A stretch of DNA of 64,000 nucleotides, taken from the NCBI GenBank assembly GCA_016125005.1, contig WGMQ01000042.1, positions 31,909 through 95,908 on the forward strand. Direction: 5' to 3'. Shown here one piece after another: positions 1 to 8,457 of the stretch. The translations under genes and the position numbers were made by a program. Source of the DNA: a bacterium. GTDB lineage: Bacteria > Sumerlaeota > Sumerlaeia > SLMS01. Under the pieces are notes generated by a model. It saw only the letters and a list, made by a program, of their open reading frames with translations, made no database searches and was not told the origin of the DNA. How positions within the stretch are numbered: position 1 is the stretch's first letter; each line of letters opens with the position of its first letter.

Positions 1-605
1 GACTTGAGCCACCAGGCACCGATCAGGTAACCGCGCACGTTGTGCGGGTCGGTCAGCGTCATGAGGCGGTACCAGGGAAGCAGTTCCTTGCCTGTTGTGT
101 GGACGTGTGGCTGGCTCGGGTCCTGCCACGGCTTGACGGCGCGCTGCATGACGCCGACCAAGCCGCGGAAGTCGCTTTCCGGTGGCGGGATCAAGGTACC
201 CGGCGAACCGTGCTCATGGTCGTGGTCGTGGCCGTCATGATCATGATGATCGTGATCGTCGCCGGTTCCAGCGGCCTCTGCCTCATGCTCCACGAATTTC
301 GCGGCAAAGTCCATGCTCCCCTTGGGCTTGTCCGCGATCTCGCCACTGCTGGCGATTTCGTCCATGTCGATGTGCGGCATGTAGGCGACGCCGGCGTGGA
401 GGTAGCGCTCGGTTTTGATGAACATGAGGTCGCTCATGTTGGTGCGGACCTCGCCGAGGATCGTGGCGAGGGCGCTGCTGTTGCGGGCCTCGCGGTCATG
501 CTCGTCGCGACTGCGCCCCCCCTCGTATAGACCTGGGGTCAGTCGAGTCGAAAAGATGGGGCTCATGACGAGCAGACCAAGGGCTACTGATTGCCAGAGT
601 TTCAT
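1..605 (-). CDS. Exported His-rich protein with TPR-like C-terminal part (3' end outside window)
   Basis: The reading frame is open from an ATG at 605 to the window edge, giving at least 201 residues; the C-terminus is missing. The start has a good ribosome site (AAAGGAG, 9 bases upstream). Residues 1-20 form a hydrophobic leader, probably a signal peptide or anchor. Residues about 116-132 are almost all His and Asp, a typical metal-binding loop. Residues after about 175 resemble the beginning of a tetratricopeptide repeat. It lies 18 bases downstream of an ABC-2 permease gene in the same direction, so it probably ends the transporter operon. Function is not recognised; a metal-sensing or metal-binding extracytoplasmic role is inferred only from the His-rich loop. 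Confidence 0.75.
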   Translation of the reverse strand, partial: MKLWQSVALGLLVMSPIFSTRLTPGLYEGGRSRDEHDREARNSSALATILGEVRTNMSDLMFIKTERYLHAGVAYMPHIDMDEIASSGEIADKPKGSMDFAAKFVEHEAEAAGTGDDHDHHDHDGHDHDHEHGSPGTLIPPPESDFRGLVGVMQRAVKPWQDPSQPHVHTTGKELLPWYRLMTLTDPHNVRGYLIGAWWLK

Positions 606-623
606 CGTGATGGCTCCTTTCTC

Positions 624-1439
624 TCAGAGGGGTCGCTTGTTGAAGCTGATCGCCGACAGTGCCATCGCGCAGCCGGTGAAGATCGCTCCGTAGGCGAGCA
701 AGCCCAGGAACTGCATGGCGTCGAGCGGCCCGATTCCATCCGTGTATCGTGTGAACAGATTCATCAATCCGAAGTCGGGGAGGTAGGCCAGCACCCACTT
801 CAGCGGCTCGCCATTGCCTGAAAGCATGGCACGCGCCTCGACCAGGTTCTTGGCCGTCGACCCGACCAGGAACCACAGCCCGAGCAGCGTCACATTCACC
901 CCCTGGGGCATGACCAGCGAGCCGAGCAGCGAGAGCGCCGAAATCATCCCCAGCGAGACGATGCTCACGAGCACCGCCTGTACCATCATCGGGATCGAAA
1001 GGCTCGGACTCTTTGGGAAGAAGAACCACGGCAGGTACGACATGACGAGGAGCACCGCGAAGACGGCGAGTCCCGCCGCCGTGACGGCTGCCCACTTGCC
1101 GAACAGGTAGTTCTCGCGGCTCAGCGGCTTGGCCAGCAGCGGATAGATCGTGCGGTTTTCGATCTCGAAGGGAATCTGGCGCGCACCCGTGAGCAACGCC
1201 AGCAGGTGCGAGGACAGGTAGGCGAAGCTGATTCCCAGGTTCAGCAGGAAGACCAGCGTCTGCTCGTTCTCCACGCCGACGATTCCGGCGATCAGGATGC
1301 CGGTCATGTAGATCGCCATGAAGATCAGGAGTACATAGAACTCCTTGCGGCGGATCGTTTCGATCATCACGCCGCGCCCCAACAGCAGGAGGGCGTTCGC
1401 CGACGAAGGAATGGCCGTATGGGTGATCGGAGTCGCCAT
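624..1439 (-). CDS. ABC-2 type transporter permease (second of two)
   Basis: A 271-residue integral membrane protein with about six hydrophobic segments. It carries the segment RTIYPLLAKPLSRENYLFGK, which is nearly repeated in the permease encoded just upstream, so the two are paralogous halves of one exporter. The ATG at 1439 is preceded by AGGAGG and shares one base with the stop codon of the upstream permease (TGATG), showing translational coupling. A longer open frame reaches 1637 but runs inside the upstream gene and lacks a ribosome site. The substrate cannot be read from the sequence. Confidence 0.88.
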   Translation of the reverse strand: MATPITHTAIPSSANALLLLGRGVMIETIRRKEFYVLLIFMAIYMTGILIAGIVGVENEQTLVFLLNLGISFAYLSSHLLALLTGARQIPFEIENRTIYPLLAKPLSRENYLFGKWAAVTAAGLAVFAVLLVMSYLPWFFFPKSPSLSIPMMVQAVLVSIVSLGMISALSLLGSLVMPQGVNVTLLGLWFLVGSTAKNLVEARAMLSGNGEPLKWVLAYLPDFGLMNLFTRYTDGIGPLDAMQFLGLLAYGAIFTGCAMALSAISFNKRPL

Positions 1440-2221
1440 CACAGGGCCCTCCTGCGGAATGTGAGGAAGGCGAGGCCGTGGAATATCGCCGTATAGACAA
1501 GCGCATAGCCTGTAAGCATTCCCATCATCCCGATCGAGAGTGGCTGCCAGCCACCCGGCCCCGCGTGCACCGCCTTCTCGGTCAGGTCCAGCACGTCCAA
1601 CTGCGGTAGCAGCCAGTTCAGCGCAACGATCAGCCACTTACCGAGCGGATCGGCCTCCGGATAGATGAACGTGAATGCGTTCATCATCACCGAGGCCGTG
1701 GCGAAGAAAATCACCCCGATGGTAATCGCCGCGTCCAGGTTCATGAGCATCGACAGCCAGAAGCTCATGGTCGCCAGGATCAGCATTTTGAGCATCTGGA
1801 GATAGACATACTGGAGGAAGAGGACCGCAGGAATGTCGCCGCCGATGTACTTCACGCCGACGAGGTAAATCCCCATGAACAGGGCGAAGCAGAACCCCGC
1901 GGCCAGCATGACGCCGAGCAGCTTGCCGTTTAGGAAGGTGAAGCGACTGATGGGTTTGGCCAGCAGTGGATAGATCGTTCGCGTCTCGAACTCGCGCGGC
2001 AGTTGGCGGGCGGCAAGGACGATCACCGTCAGGGCCGTCGCCGCGCTCATGATCTGGAGCGCCACCTCGCGATAGAACTTGTTGAGGCCTTCCAGCTTGA
2101 AGAAATCCACCGTCATCACGGCACCGATCAGCAGCGTCGACACCAACACGAGGGCGTATATCTCACGCCGTCGCACCGCCTCGATGAGCACACTTCGTGC
2201 AATCAGCCATTGGGCATTCAT
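1439..2221 (-). CDS. ABC-2 type transporter permease (first of two)
   Basis: A 260-residue membrane protein with several hydrophobic helices and the same RTIYPLLAKPISRFTFLNGK signature as its downstream partner. Such permeases pair with a cytoplasmic ATPase to export lipids, polysaccharides or peptides. The gene begins 11 bases after the ATPase gene ends and overlaps the next permease by one base, so the three are one operon. Two non-identical permeases suggest a heterodimeric channel. Confidence 0.88.
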   Translation of the reverse strand: MNAQWLIARSVLIEAVRRREIYALVLVSTLLIGAVMTVDFFKLEGLNKFYREVALQIMSAATALTVIVLAARQLPREFETRTIYPLLAKPISRFTFLNGKLLGVMLAAGFCFALFMGIYLVGVKYIGGDIPAVLFLQYVYLQMLKMLILATMSFWLSMLMNLDAAITIGVIFFATASVMMNAFTFIYPEADPLGKWLIVALNWLLPQLDVLDLTEKAVHAGPGGWQPLSIGMMGMLTGYALVYTAIFHGLAFLTFRRRAL

Positions 2222-2232
2222 GGGAGTGCTCC

Positions 2233-3150
2233 TCAGCTGTTCTTCACGAGGTCGATAAAGTACTCCTCCAGAGAGCGGCTCTTGGAGGACGTGTTGTGGA
2301 TCGTGGCGCCGGACTGCGCAAGCTGCGAGATCGCCTGCGAGTACGCCTCGACGTTCTCGATGCGGATGCGCCAGTGATTGCCGTCCTGCTCCGGGTTGAA
2401 GCGCGCGGCGGTCTCCGGCATCGTGGCCCCCGCGGGCAGTTGGAAGACGATCTCGAAGACGTTCAGTGGCTTCATCAGCTCGGCCACCGTGGCCGAGGTC
2501 ACGATGCGCCCCTTGTGGATCATCACCACGCGATCGCAGAGCGTCTCCACCTCGGTCAGCTCGTGCGAGCTGAAGAAGATCGTCCTCCCCTCAGCCTTGA
2601 GCTCCATCAACACGGAACGCAGGTCGTGGCGCCCCACCGGATCGAGGCCGCTCGAAAGCTCGTCGAAGATGAGCGCCTCAGGCTCGGCGATGATCGCCTG
2701 GGCGATGCCGAGTCGCTGCTGCATCCCCTTGGAGAAGCTCTTGAGTAGCGACTCGTCCTTCCCGCCGAGTCCCACCTTCTCAAGCAGGCGCGGGATGCGC
2801 TCCTTGAGGTAGGCCGAACGGAGTCCCTGCAAGCCGCCGTACAGTTCCAGCAGTTCGCGGGCCTTCATGAATGGATAGTACAAGGCCACCTCAGGCAGGT
2901 AGCCGATCCGCTTGCGGCTCTCCACCGTGCCGCAGCGATTCCCGAACATGCTGACTTCGCCGCTCGTGGGGAAGACGAACCCCATGAGGGCCTTCATCGT
3001 TGTGGACTTTCCGGCTCCGTTCGCACCGATGAACCCGACGGTCTCGCCGGGCTGCACGTCGAACGTGATGCCATGCACGGCACGGTGCTTCTTGCTCCCG
3101 GTCCCATAGTCGACAACCAGATCCTTCACATCAATGACAGGCGTTGTCAC
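2233..3150 (-). CDS. ABC transporter ATP-binding protein
   Basis: A 305-residue nucleotide-binding subunit that powers the two adjacent permeases. Walker A is GANGAGKST (about residues 42-50), the signature is FSKGMQQ, Walker B is LIFDELSSGLDP, and the switch His is in SSHELTEVE. Walker B has Leu where the family usually has Pro (DEP), a minor variant. The start is taken as GTG at 3150 because GGAGG lies 6 bases upstream; the open frame extends much further but the extra residues look like translated noise. The C-terminal ~80 residues fit the accessory domain common in ABC-2 exporter ATPases. Confidence 0.92.
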   Translation of the reverse strand: MTTPVIDVKDLVVDYGTGSKKHRAVHGITFDVQPGETVGFIGANGAGKSTTMKALMGFVFPTSGEVSMFGNRCGTVESRKRIGYLPEVALYYPFMKARELLELYGGLQGLRSAYLKERIPRLLEKVGLGGKDESLLKSFSKGMQQRLGIAQAIIAEPEALIFDELSSGLDPVGRHDLRSVLMELKAEGRTIFFSSHELTEVETLCDRVVMIHKGRIVTSATVAELMKPLNVFEIVFQLPAGATMPETAARFNPEQDGNHWRIRIENVEAYSQAISQLAQSGATIHNTSSKSRSLEEYFIDLVKNS

Positions 3151-3233
3151 AATCGACCTCCGCAGCCAATCGCAGGGTTGACCGGGGATGCTTCCCCGGA
3201 CGGCGCTGATGCTTCGCGCGGATGATGCGGAAT

Positions 3234-3524
3234 TCAGGCGCGGGCAGGAGGACCGCGGGGAGGGCGCTCGGGGAGGGCGGGTGATTCGGGGACCACACGA
3301 TCCGAGACCGGGACCGGAACGGGCGGCTCGGGAACGATGACCCAGCGCACCACGGGGGCCGGGGCCTCGGGAACCGGCGCGATGAGCGAACAGAGCTCGA
3401 TCGGATATTCGGGATGGTGCTCCAGCAGATCGCTGGCAAGCACCTGATGACCGGCCCATACCCCGACGGCAAGAACCATCGGGAGCAGGAAGGCAAGTCG
3501 TTTGAGCAGCGTCGATCCGTTCAT
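3234..3524 (-). CDS. Small exported or anchored Pro-rich protein
   Basis: A 96-residue protein not recognised by family. Residues 8-26 are a hydrophobic leader following two basic residues (LLKRLAFLLPMVLAVGVWAG), consistent with a signal peptide or single membrane anchor. The mature part is short and rich in Pro, Val and Glu with PVPVPV-like runs, typical of a flexible spacer. It sits between the ABC ATPase gene and the GspG gene, all on the minus strand. The ribosome site is weak (ACGGGG), so the start and even the gene are moderately certain. Confidence 0.55.
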   Translation of the reverse strand: MNGSTLLKRLAFLLPMVLAVGVWAGHQVLASDLLEHHPEYPIELCSLIAPVPEAPAPVVRWVIVPEPPVPVPVSDRVVPESPALPERPPRGPPARA

Positions 3525-3599
3525 GCCCCGTTGATGACGCCGCGGAGGGCCGAATGTCCAGCCGATTTTGCCCGGCATCGCGCTGCCTTCGACCTGTCT

Positions 3600-4034
3600 T
3601 CACTCCGTTGTTTCCCAGTTGGTGATATCGTCGTTGGTCCCCTCGGTCTTGTCGGGTCCGGTGGACGAAAGATCGAAGGTCCGCTTGTTGAAGCGGGCGT
3701 CCTTGCCGGGCGTGTAGAGGTAAGCCTGCCTCCAGGCGTCCGTGGGGATTCGCTCCATGTAGGGACCATGATAGGACTTGTCCTCCACCTCGTCGGGGTC
3801 CTTGGCCAATTCGGCCAGAGTATCCGGGAAGCGACCTGTGTCCATTTGGAAGGACTTGAGTGCGGTCGACAAGTGGGTGATCTGGGCGCGGGTAGCCTCG
3901 ATGCGCGCCCTTTGGGCCTTGTCACCGAGGGTGGGCCCCACCAGCGCCAGCAAGATGCCGATGATCACGACCACAAACATGATCTCCAGAAATGTAAGGC
4001 CGGAGCGAGTCCGGCGACGGGTACATGACGTCAT
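3600..4034 (-). CDS. gspG: Type II secretion major pseudopilin GspG-like protein
   Basis: A 144-residue prepilin. The basic leader ends in G12 followed by LTFLE, the site cleaved and N-methylated by prepilin peptidase; E17 is the conserved Glu5 of the mature pilin. A hydrophobic helix spans about 13-36. The C-terminal block with SSTGPDKTEGTNDDITNWE matches the calcium-binding loop of GspG. GspG is the main subunit of the type II secretion pseudopilus. The ATG at 4034 has AGGAGG 10 bases upstream. No other gsp gene is present in the window, so it is an orphan, or a GspG-like pilin used elsewhere, which many deeply branching bacteria have in numbers. Confidence 0.88.
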   Translation of the reverse strand: MTSCTRRRTRSGLTFLEIMFVVVIIGILLALVGPTLGDKAQRARIEATRAQITHLSTALKSFQMDTGRFPDTLAELAKDPDEVEDKSYHGPYMERIPTDAWRQAYLYTPGKDARFNKRTFDLSSTGPDKTEGTNDDITNWETTE

Positions 4035-4315
4035 GACGAATGCCTCCTTGGGCAGTCGGTTGGGAGTGCAGCGCGGCAAGCGCCCGGCTCACGATTCGAT
4101 GGAGTGTGCGGAGGGGTTCGGCTTAGCGGCGGTGAGTCTCCGCAAATCCACGGTGGGGATGTGGCAAGAACCGCGGGAAGGGGAGTAGGATTTCAAACAA
4201 GGCGGGCATTAGTTCTCTTTTTTCAAGCACCTACACCATCATCCCTTTTCACCATATGCTTGAGGCGTGCCTGAACGTCGCAGCTTTCTGCCACTCGGCT
4301 CTTGCCATTGGCCGC
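4035..4315. other. Intergenic region upstream of gspG and abiE
   Basis: About 280 bases with no convincing gene. It separates the minus-strand gspG from the plus-strand abiE operon and must hold the gspG promoter. A comparatively AT-rich patch around 4190-4260 is the most promoter-like part, but I cannot assign exact boxes for gspG. Confidence 0.4.
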
Positions 4316-4351
4316 TTGACTTGTCCGGAAAAATAGGTATCTTTCCGGACA
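4316..4351 (+). promoter_or_regulatory. AbiE promoter with overlapping operator dyad
   Basis: A -35-like TTGACT (4316-4321) and -10-like TATCTT (4338-4343) are separated by 16 bases. A perfect 10-base inverted repeat, TGTCCGGAAA (4322-4331) and TTTCCGGACA (4342-4351), overlaps the spacer and -10 element. AbiEi antitoxins are known to autoregulate by binding inverted repeats in their own promoter, so this is most likely the AbiEi operator. Its place also argues that translation begins downstream, at 4372. Confidence 0.72.
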
Positions 4352-4371
4352 GAATCTCGGGAGTAGTCAAG

Positions 4372-4977
4372 GTGACGACAGAGCGGAAACTGATGGATCG
4401 AATCGATCAGAAGGGAAGAGGTTGGTGTTTCACCGCCCGTGACTTCCTTGATCTGGCTGATCCCGAGTTAGTATGGAAGGGGCTGACGCGGCTCTCAAAG
4501 AAGGGGGATATTCGCAGGCTGGGACGCGGCCTCTACGACTTCCCTCGTGAGCATCCTGAACTCGGGCTGCTCTCACCAACGCCCGAAGCCGTGGCCCAGG
4601 CGATTGCTGAACGTGACGGATCGCGTCTCCAGCCGAGCGGGGCTTATGCGGCCAATGTCCTCGGTCTCTCCGAACAGGTTCCTGCGCGGGTCGTCTTCCT
4701 GACCAGTGGCCCCGATAGGAAAGTGAAGATCGGGAATCGTGAGATCATCCTGAAGAACACGGTGCCCCGTAACCTGGCGACTGCTGGCCGGATCAGTGGC
4801 ACGGTGATTCAGGCACTTCGCCACATCGGGGAAAAGCACATCACGCAAGCCCACCTCCAGCACTTGCGCGGCAAGCTGAACAAAGCGGATCGGGAACAGC
4901 TTTGGAAGGATCGTGTCAACGCCCCGGTCTGGCTGCACGCCTACCTCAAGGAAATCGCGGGAGACACCGATGCTTGA
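4372..4977 (+). CDS. abiEi: AbiEi-type antitoxin, transcriptional autorepressor
   Basis: A 201-residue protein of the AbiEi/DUF6088 family, the antitoxin of type IV AbiE systems. Residues about 1-58 form a winged helix (TERKLMDRID, FTARDFLDL, LSKKGDIRRLGRGLYDFPR); the rest matches the antitoxin C-terminal domain that interacts functionally with the toxin and DNA. The start is GTG at 4372 with GGGAG upstream; the open frame reaches back to 4267, but that would translate the promoter and operator. It overlaps the toxin gene by 8 bases, the usual coupling. Confidence 0.85.
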   Translation: MTTERKLMDRIDQKGRGWCFTARDFLDLADPELVWKGLTRLSKKGDIRRLGRGLYDFPREHPELGLLSPTPEAVAQAIAERDGSRLQPSGAYAANVLGLSEQVPARVVFLTSGPDRKVKIGNREIILKNTVPRNLATAGRISGTVIQALRHIGEKHITQAHLQHLRGKLNKADREQLWKDRVNAPVWLHAYLKEIAGDTDA

Positions 4978-5995
4978 GTTCGCGAAACGCCCGCCCGCGA
5001 GTCTGGCGGACATTTTCGAAGAGTCCGCTGCGCGGCGCGGCATCACTCGCGTCATCGTCGAGAAGGACTTCTGGGTGTGCTACACCTTGCTTCAGCTCTT
5101 CACGGCGCCAGAGCTGAAGGACCATCTGGTCTTCAAAGGCGGCACGTCGCTATCCAAGGCGTTCGGCATCATCAAGCGATTCTCGGAAGACATCGACCTC
5201 TCGGTCGATCCTGCTTGGCTGGGCATCACCCGTGAGACCGATCCCGACCAAGCCGCTTCTCGAACGCAGAGAGAAAAACGTTGGAAGAAACTGGAGGGAG
5301 TCTGTATCGAGGCGGTGAAAACTCGAGTTTTGCCGGTGCTAGAGGAACGACTAAACCAGGCCTTGGGTGAACCGACACGGGGCGCCGCTCATCTGGAGTA
5401 CAAGATTGATCCAGGAACCGATTCGCCCGTCGTGAACTTCCTCTATCCGACAACGATGACAGACGGCGGCTACATAGAAGCTGCGGTGAAGCTGGAGTTT
5501 GGGGCGCTGACTGACCAGCGTCCGACTGGGAGCCATCCTATTGCGCCTTGGGTTGCTGAAGACTTTCCGAAGCTGTTTGCGACGACTTCCACATCCGCCG
5601 TGGTGCTCGAAGCTGAAAGAACATTCTGGGAAAAAGCCACGATTCTTCATTCGGAATACCATCGACCAGCGGGCAAGCCGATGCGCTCAAGGCACTCTCG
5701 TGATCTCTACGATCTCGTCGCCCTCGCAAATCATGAGGCTGGAAAGCGGGCGATTCAAGACCATGCACTGCTGAAACGAGTCGTGGACTTCAAGGACCGG
5801 TACTTCCGGAGTTCGTGGTCAAGCTTTGAGGCGGCACGCCCGGGGACGTTCCGGATCGTACCGCCTGATCATCGCCTTGCCGAGTTGCGTGCCGACTATC
5901 GGCAAATGAGACCGATGTTTCTCGAAGCTCCTCCAGCCTTTGACGAGCTGATTGAGGAGCTTCGGAAGATCGAGGGACGCATCAACAGCAAATAG
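4970..5995 (+). CDS. abiEii: AbiEii-type nucleotidyltransferase toxin
   Basis: A 341-residue toxin of the AbiEii/AbiGii family. Residues 57-63 are GGTSLSK and 72-78 SEDIDLS, the nucleotidyltransferase motifs (GGxSxxK and DxD) of the polymerase-beta-like fold. Conserved later blocks include EKATILH and RDLYDLVAL. Homologues transfer nucleotides to tRNA acceptor ends and arrest growth, protecting populations against phage. All visible motifs are intact, so the pair is probably functional. The ATG lies inside the 3' end of the antitoxin gene. Confidence 0.87.
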   Translation: MLEFAKRPPASLADIFEESAARRGITRVIVEKDFWVCYTLLQLFTAPELKDHLVFKGGTSLSKAFGIIKRFSEDIDLSVDPAWLGITRETDPDQAASRTQREKRWKKLEGVCIEAVKTRVLPVLEERLNQALGEPTRGAAHLEYKIDPGTDSPVVNFLYPTTMTDGGYIEAAVKLEFGALTDQRPTGSHPIAPWVAEDFPKLFATTSTSAVVLEAERTFWEKATILHSEYHRPAGKPMRSRHSRDLYDLVALANHEAGKRAIQDHALLKRVVDFKDRYFRSSWSSFEAARPGTFRIVPPDHRLAELRADYRQMRPMFLEAPPAFDELIEELRKIEGRINSK

Positions 5996-6104
5996 AAAGT
6001 GGTCCGACCGATGCGCAAAACCTTGGCAATACCATCCAAAGGACTTGACCCGACAGCGCCATTTGGAGCGGTGTAATCGTTAGCACAAACCGCCGGAGCA
6101 CTTC

Positions 6105-7610
6105 ATGATCCCAAAGCGCGACCCCGTCATCTTCCAGAACCGCCGCAACGATTGGCGGTACGGGCACCTGATCTATCAGGTCTTTCTGGACCGGTTCGAG
6201 CCTTCGAGCCGTCTCGAGTCCAAGGCGGCGCAATATCTACCGCCGCGTCGTCTTCGTGGATGGGACGAGGTTCCGGAGCGTGGGGAGTATCTGGAGGCCG
6301 AGCGCAACTCGCGGCAGGAGCTGGATTTCTGGGGAGGCGACCTGGCGTCGTTCCTGACCCGCGTCGATTACCTGAAGGACCTGGGCATCGACGTGGTCTA
6401 CTTCAACCCGATCTTCGAGGCCTTCACCAATCACAAGTACGACGCCTCTGACTACACGCGTGTGGACCCGCAGTACGGCACGAACGAGGAACTGCGAGCC
6501 GTGGCGGCGGAGCTTCATCGACGCGGCATGAGGCTGTTGCTCGACGGCGTCTTCAACCACATGGGGCGTCGGGCTCCGGCATTCGAGAAGGCCCTGGCAA
6601 CGGGGGAAGGGGCTGACTTTTTTGTCATCGGCGAGCAGTATCGGAACGGCTATCGGGGCTGGCGGAACGTGCGGAACCTGCCGGAGATCAACCTGGAGAA
6701 TCCGGTCGTTCGCGACCGACTCTGGCGCGCACCGGGAAGCATCGTCCGTCGTTACCTGACCGAGGTTGGCATCGATGGCTGGCGTCTGGACGTGGCGCCG
6801 GACGTCGGCTTCGATTACCTGGCCGAACTGACCGCCGCGGCCCACGACGAGAAGCCCGACAGCGTGGTGATCGGCGAGTGCTGGAACTATCCCGAGGAAT
6901 GGGTCCGCTGTGTGGACGGCATCATGAACATGCACGCGCGTACCATCGCCGTCGAGATGGTGAACGGGCGCATGAAGCCCTCTGTGGCGATGCGTTCCAT
7001 CGAACGCATGATCGAGGACGGCGGCCAGGAGGCGCTGCTGCGCTGTCACTTCGTGTTGGACAACCACGACCTGCCGCGTCTGCGCCATGTGATGCCCGAC
7101 GACCGTCGCCGCGCCCTGCTGCGCTTCCTGCAATTCACCCTGCCGGGCTGTCCGGTGATCTACTACGGCAGCGAGTTGGGCATGGAGGGCGGGCACGATC
7201 CGCTCAACCGCGCACCGATGCGATGGGACCTGCTGCGAGGAGCCAATCCCGAGTTGGAGTGGGTGCGTCGCCTGATCGCGGTTCGGCGCGAGAACGCGGC
7301 GCTCCGCATCGGAGACTTGCGGGCGCTCGACGCGGATCGCTTCTTCGCGTTCCTCCGCCTGACGGACCGGGCGCGGGAGACGTTGCTGGTGATCGCCAAT
7401 CCCACGGAGGACACGCTGACCGAGGTGGTGCAGATCCGCGATTCGCGCTGGATGGACGCCGCGCCGGTGACGTGTCTCCTGAGCGGCAAGCAGGCCGTGG
7501 TGCATTGCGGTCTGCTGGAGGAGACGCTCGCCCCCTGGGAGGTGCGAATCTATCGCACCGTCGACCAGGGGATCACGGACGGCTATTCGATGCTGAAGCG
7601 GGTTCCCTGA
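6105..7610 (+). CDS. Alpha-amylase family (GH13) glycoside hydrolase, cytoplasmic
   Basis: A 501-residue enzyme with the four GH13 regions: DGVFNH (about 147-152), GWRLDVA with catalytic Asp (about 228), IGECW with the acid/base Glu (about 257), and LDNHDLPR with the third Asp (about 320). No signal peptide is visible, so it acts on maltodextrin or trehalose-type alpha-glucans in the cytoplasm, like neopullulanases or cyclomaltodextrinases; the precise specificity is uncertain. The C-terminal ~80 residues resemble the amylase beta-sandwich domain. The start has CGGAG 8 bases upstream. Its stop codon abuts the stop codon of the opposing gene with no base between. Confidence 0.88.
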   Translation: MIPKRDPVIFQNRRNDWRYGHLIYQVFLDRFEPSSRLESKAAQYLPPRRLRGWDEVPERGEYLEAERNSRQELDFWGGDLASFLTRVDYLKDLGIDVVYFNPIFEAFTNHKYDASDYTRVDPQYGTNEELRAVAAELHRRGMRLLLDGVFNHMGRRAPAFEKALATGEGADFFVIGEQYRNGYRGWRNVRNLPEINLENPVVRDRLWRAPGSIVRRYLTEVGIDGWRLDVAPDVGFDYLAELTAAAHDEKPDSVVIGECWNYPEEWVRCVDGIMNMHARTIAVEMVNGRMKPSVAMRSIERMIEDGGQEALLRCHFVLDNHDLPRLRHVMPDDRRRALLRFLQFTLPGCPVIYYGSELGMEGGHDPLNRAPMRWDLLRGANPELEWVRRLIAVRRENAALRIGDLRALDADRFFAFLRLTDRARETLLVIANPTEDTLTEVVQIRDSRWMDAAPVTCLLSGKQAVVHCGLLEETLAPWEVRIYRTVDQGITDGYSMLKRVP

Positions 7611-8129
7611 TTACTCGAGGTCGGGGACGGCCAGTTCGCCGCGGTCGGAGAGCGACTTGGTCGCGGCGTCGTGCGTGCGTGTATAGACAGGCAGGCAGAC
7701 CTCGATGTTGAAGTGGTACCAGTCGAGGATCTCCAACTGGTCCATGGCCGCCGAGCCCTCGTAGACGGTCAGCAGCAGGCGGTGGTCGGTGAGCTTGCGG
7801 ATCAGGTCGCAGAGCACCTCCAAGTCCACCTTGTGCGCCGCGGTCGAAAGGTCGACGAAGGGGGCCTTTGGGTCGCTGATGTTCGACTCGATCTGCTGGT
7901 GGATGCCGCCGACTGTATAGACGTAGTAGGAGATGAGGATGAAGCCATCCTCCAGCGCACGATCCTGGTCGCTGACGGCCCAGGTCACGGGCTTGAAGGA
8001 AGGGTCGCCGATCTTGTGCAGCGTCCAGGTGGTCTTGTCCCCTTCCTGAAGGAAGAGCTGCCAGAGCGGGGCCACTCCCTTGCCGGACTTCCCGTCGCCG
8101 ATAAGCAGGTGTGCGGTCACTCGATTCAT
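7611..8129 (-). CDS. Conserved-looking protein of unknown function
   Basis: A 172-residue soluble protein that I do not recognise. It has no signal peptide or membrane helix, is mixed alpha/beta in appearance, and has an acidic C-terminus. It is the last gene of a minus-strand run (alr, two membrane proteins, this gene); its ATG lies 4 bases after the stop of the upstream gene. The start at 8129 is chosen because a longer frame (to 8321) overlaps the upstream gene extensively. Two VYT tripeptides are encoded by the GTCTATAC octamer described in the findings. Confidence 0.65.
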   Translation of the reverse strand: MNRVTAHLLIGDGKSGKGVAPLWQLFLQEGDKTTWTLHKIGDPSFKPVTWAVSDQDRALEDGFILISYYVYTVGGIHQQIESNISDPKAPFVDLSTAAHKVDLEVLCDLIRKLTDHRLLLTVYEGSAAMDQLEILDWYHFNIEVCLPVYTRTHDAATKSLSDRGELAVPDLE

Positions 8130-8133
8130 GAAG

Positions 8134-8457
8134 TCATCCCTTTTCCGGGTTGGTAGGTGTCGTGCTTGGAGTGGCGGCCTCGCCACCGGCCCATCGTCCC
8201 GCCAGCCAGCCGATGATCGCGCAGGCACCAGCCACGATGATCGCGGACCAGACTGAGTCGAAGCCCACGGTGGCCAGCACCGCGTTGTGCACCGCCCAGA
8301 AGGCGAGCGCGAAGGGGCCAAGGGCGGCGAACACCCACGCGGTGCGGCGCCAATCGGGGAGCCAGCGCGCCGCCAGCAATCCGATCACCGGCGTTGCCAC
8401 CGCCCCCGCCACGAGGAGCGCCAGAAAGCTGGTCGGGTTCAGCAGCAGGGCGGTCAT
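8134..8457 (-). CDS. Small membrane protein, unknown
   Basis: A 107-residue protein with about three hydrophobic segments (ALLVAGAVATPVIGLLAA, AWVFAALGPFALAFWAV, AIIVAGACAIIGWLAG) and a short polar tail. No family recognised. Its ATG overlaps the stop of the upstream gene (ATGA at 8454-8457), so the two are translationally coupled and may form one membrane complex. Confidence 0.65.
   Translation of the reverse strand: MTALLLNPTSFLALLVAGAVATPVIGLLAARWLPDWRRTAWVFAALGPFALAFWAVHNAVLATVGFDSVWSAIIVAGACAIIGWLAGRWAGGEAATPSTTPTNPEKG

Noticed and set aside
42..530. Plus-strand open frame opposite the His-rich gene
   Set aside because: It mirrors the minus-strand frame, which has a signal peptide, a ribosome site and ordered motifs; the plus-strand product is low-complexity (MVVVVAVMIMM) from the complementary CAT/GAC repeats.
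4267..4371. Longer start for the AbiEi antitoxin
   Set aside because: It would translate across a TTGACT/TATCTT promoter and its operator dyad; family N-termini align with the GTG at 4372.
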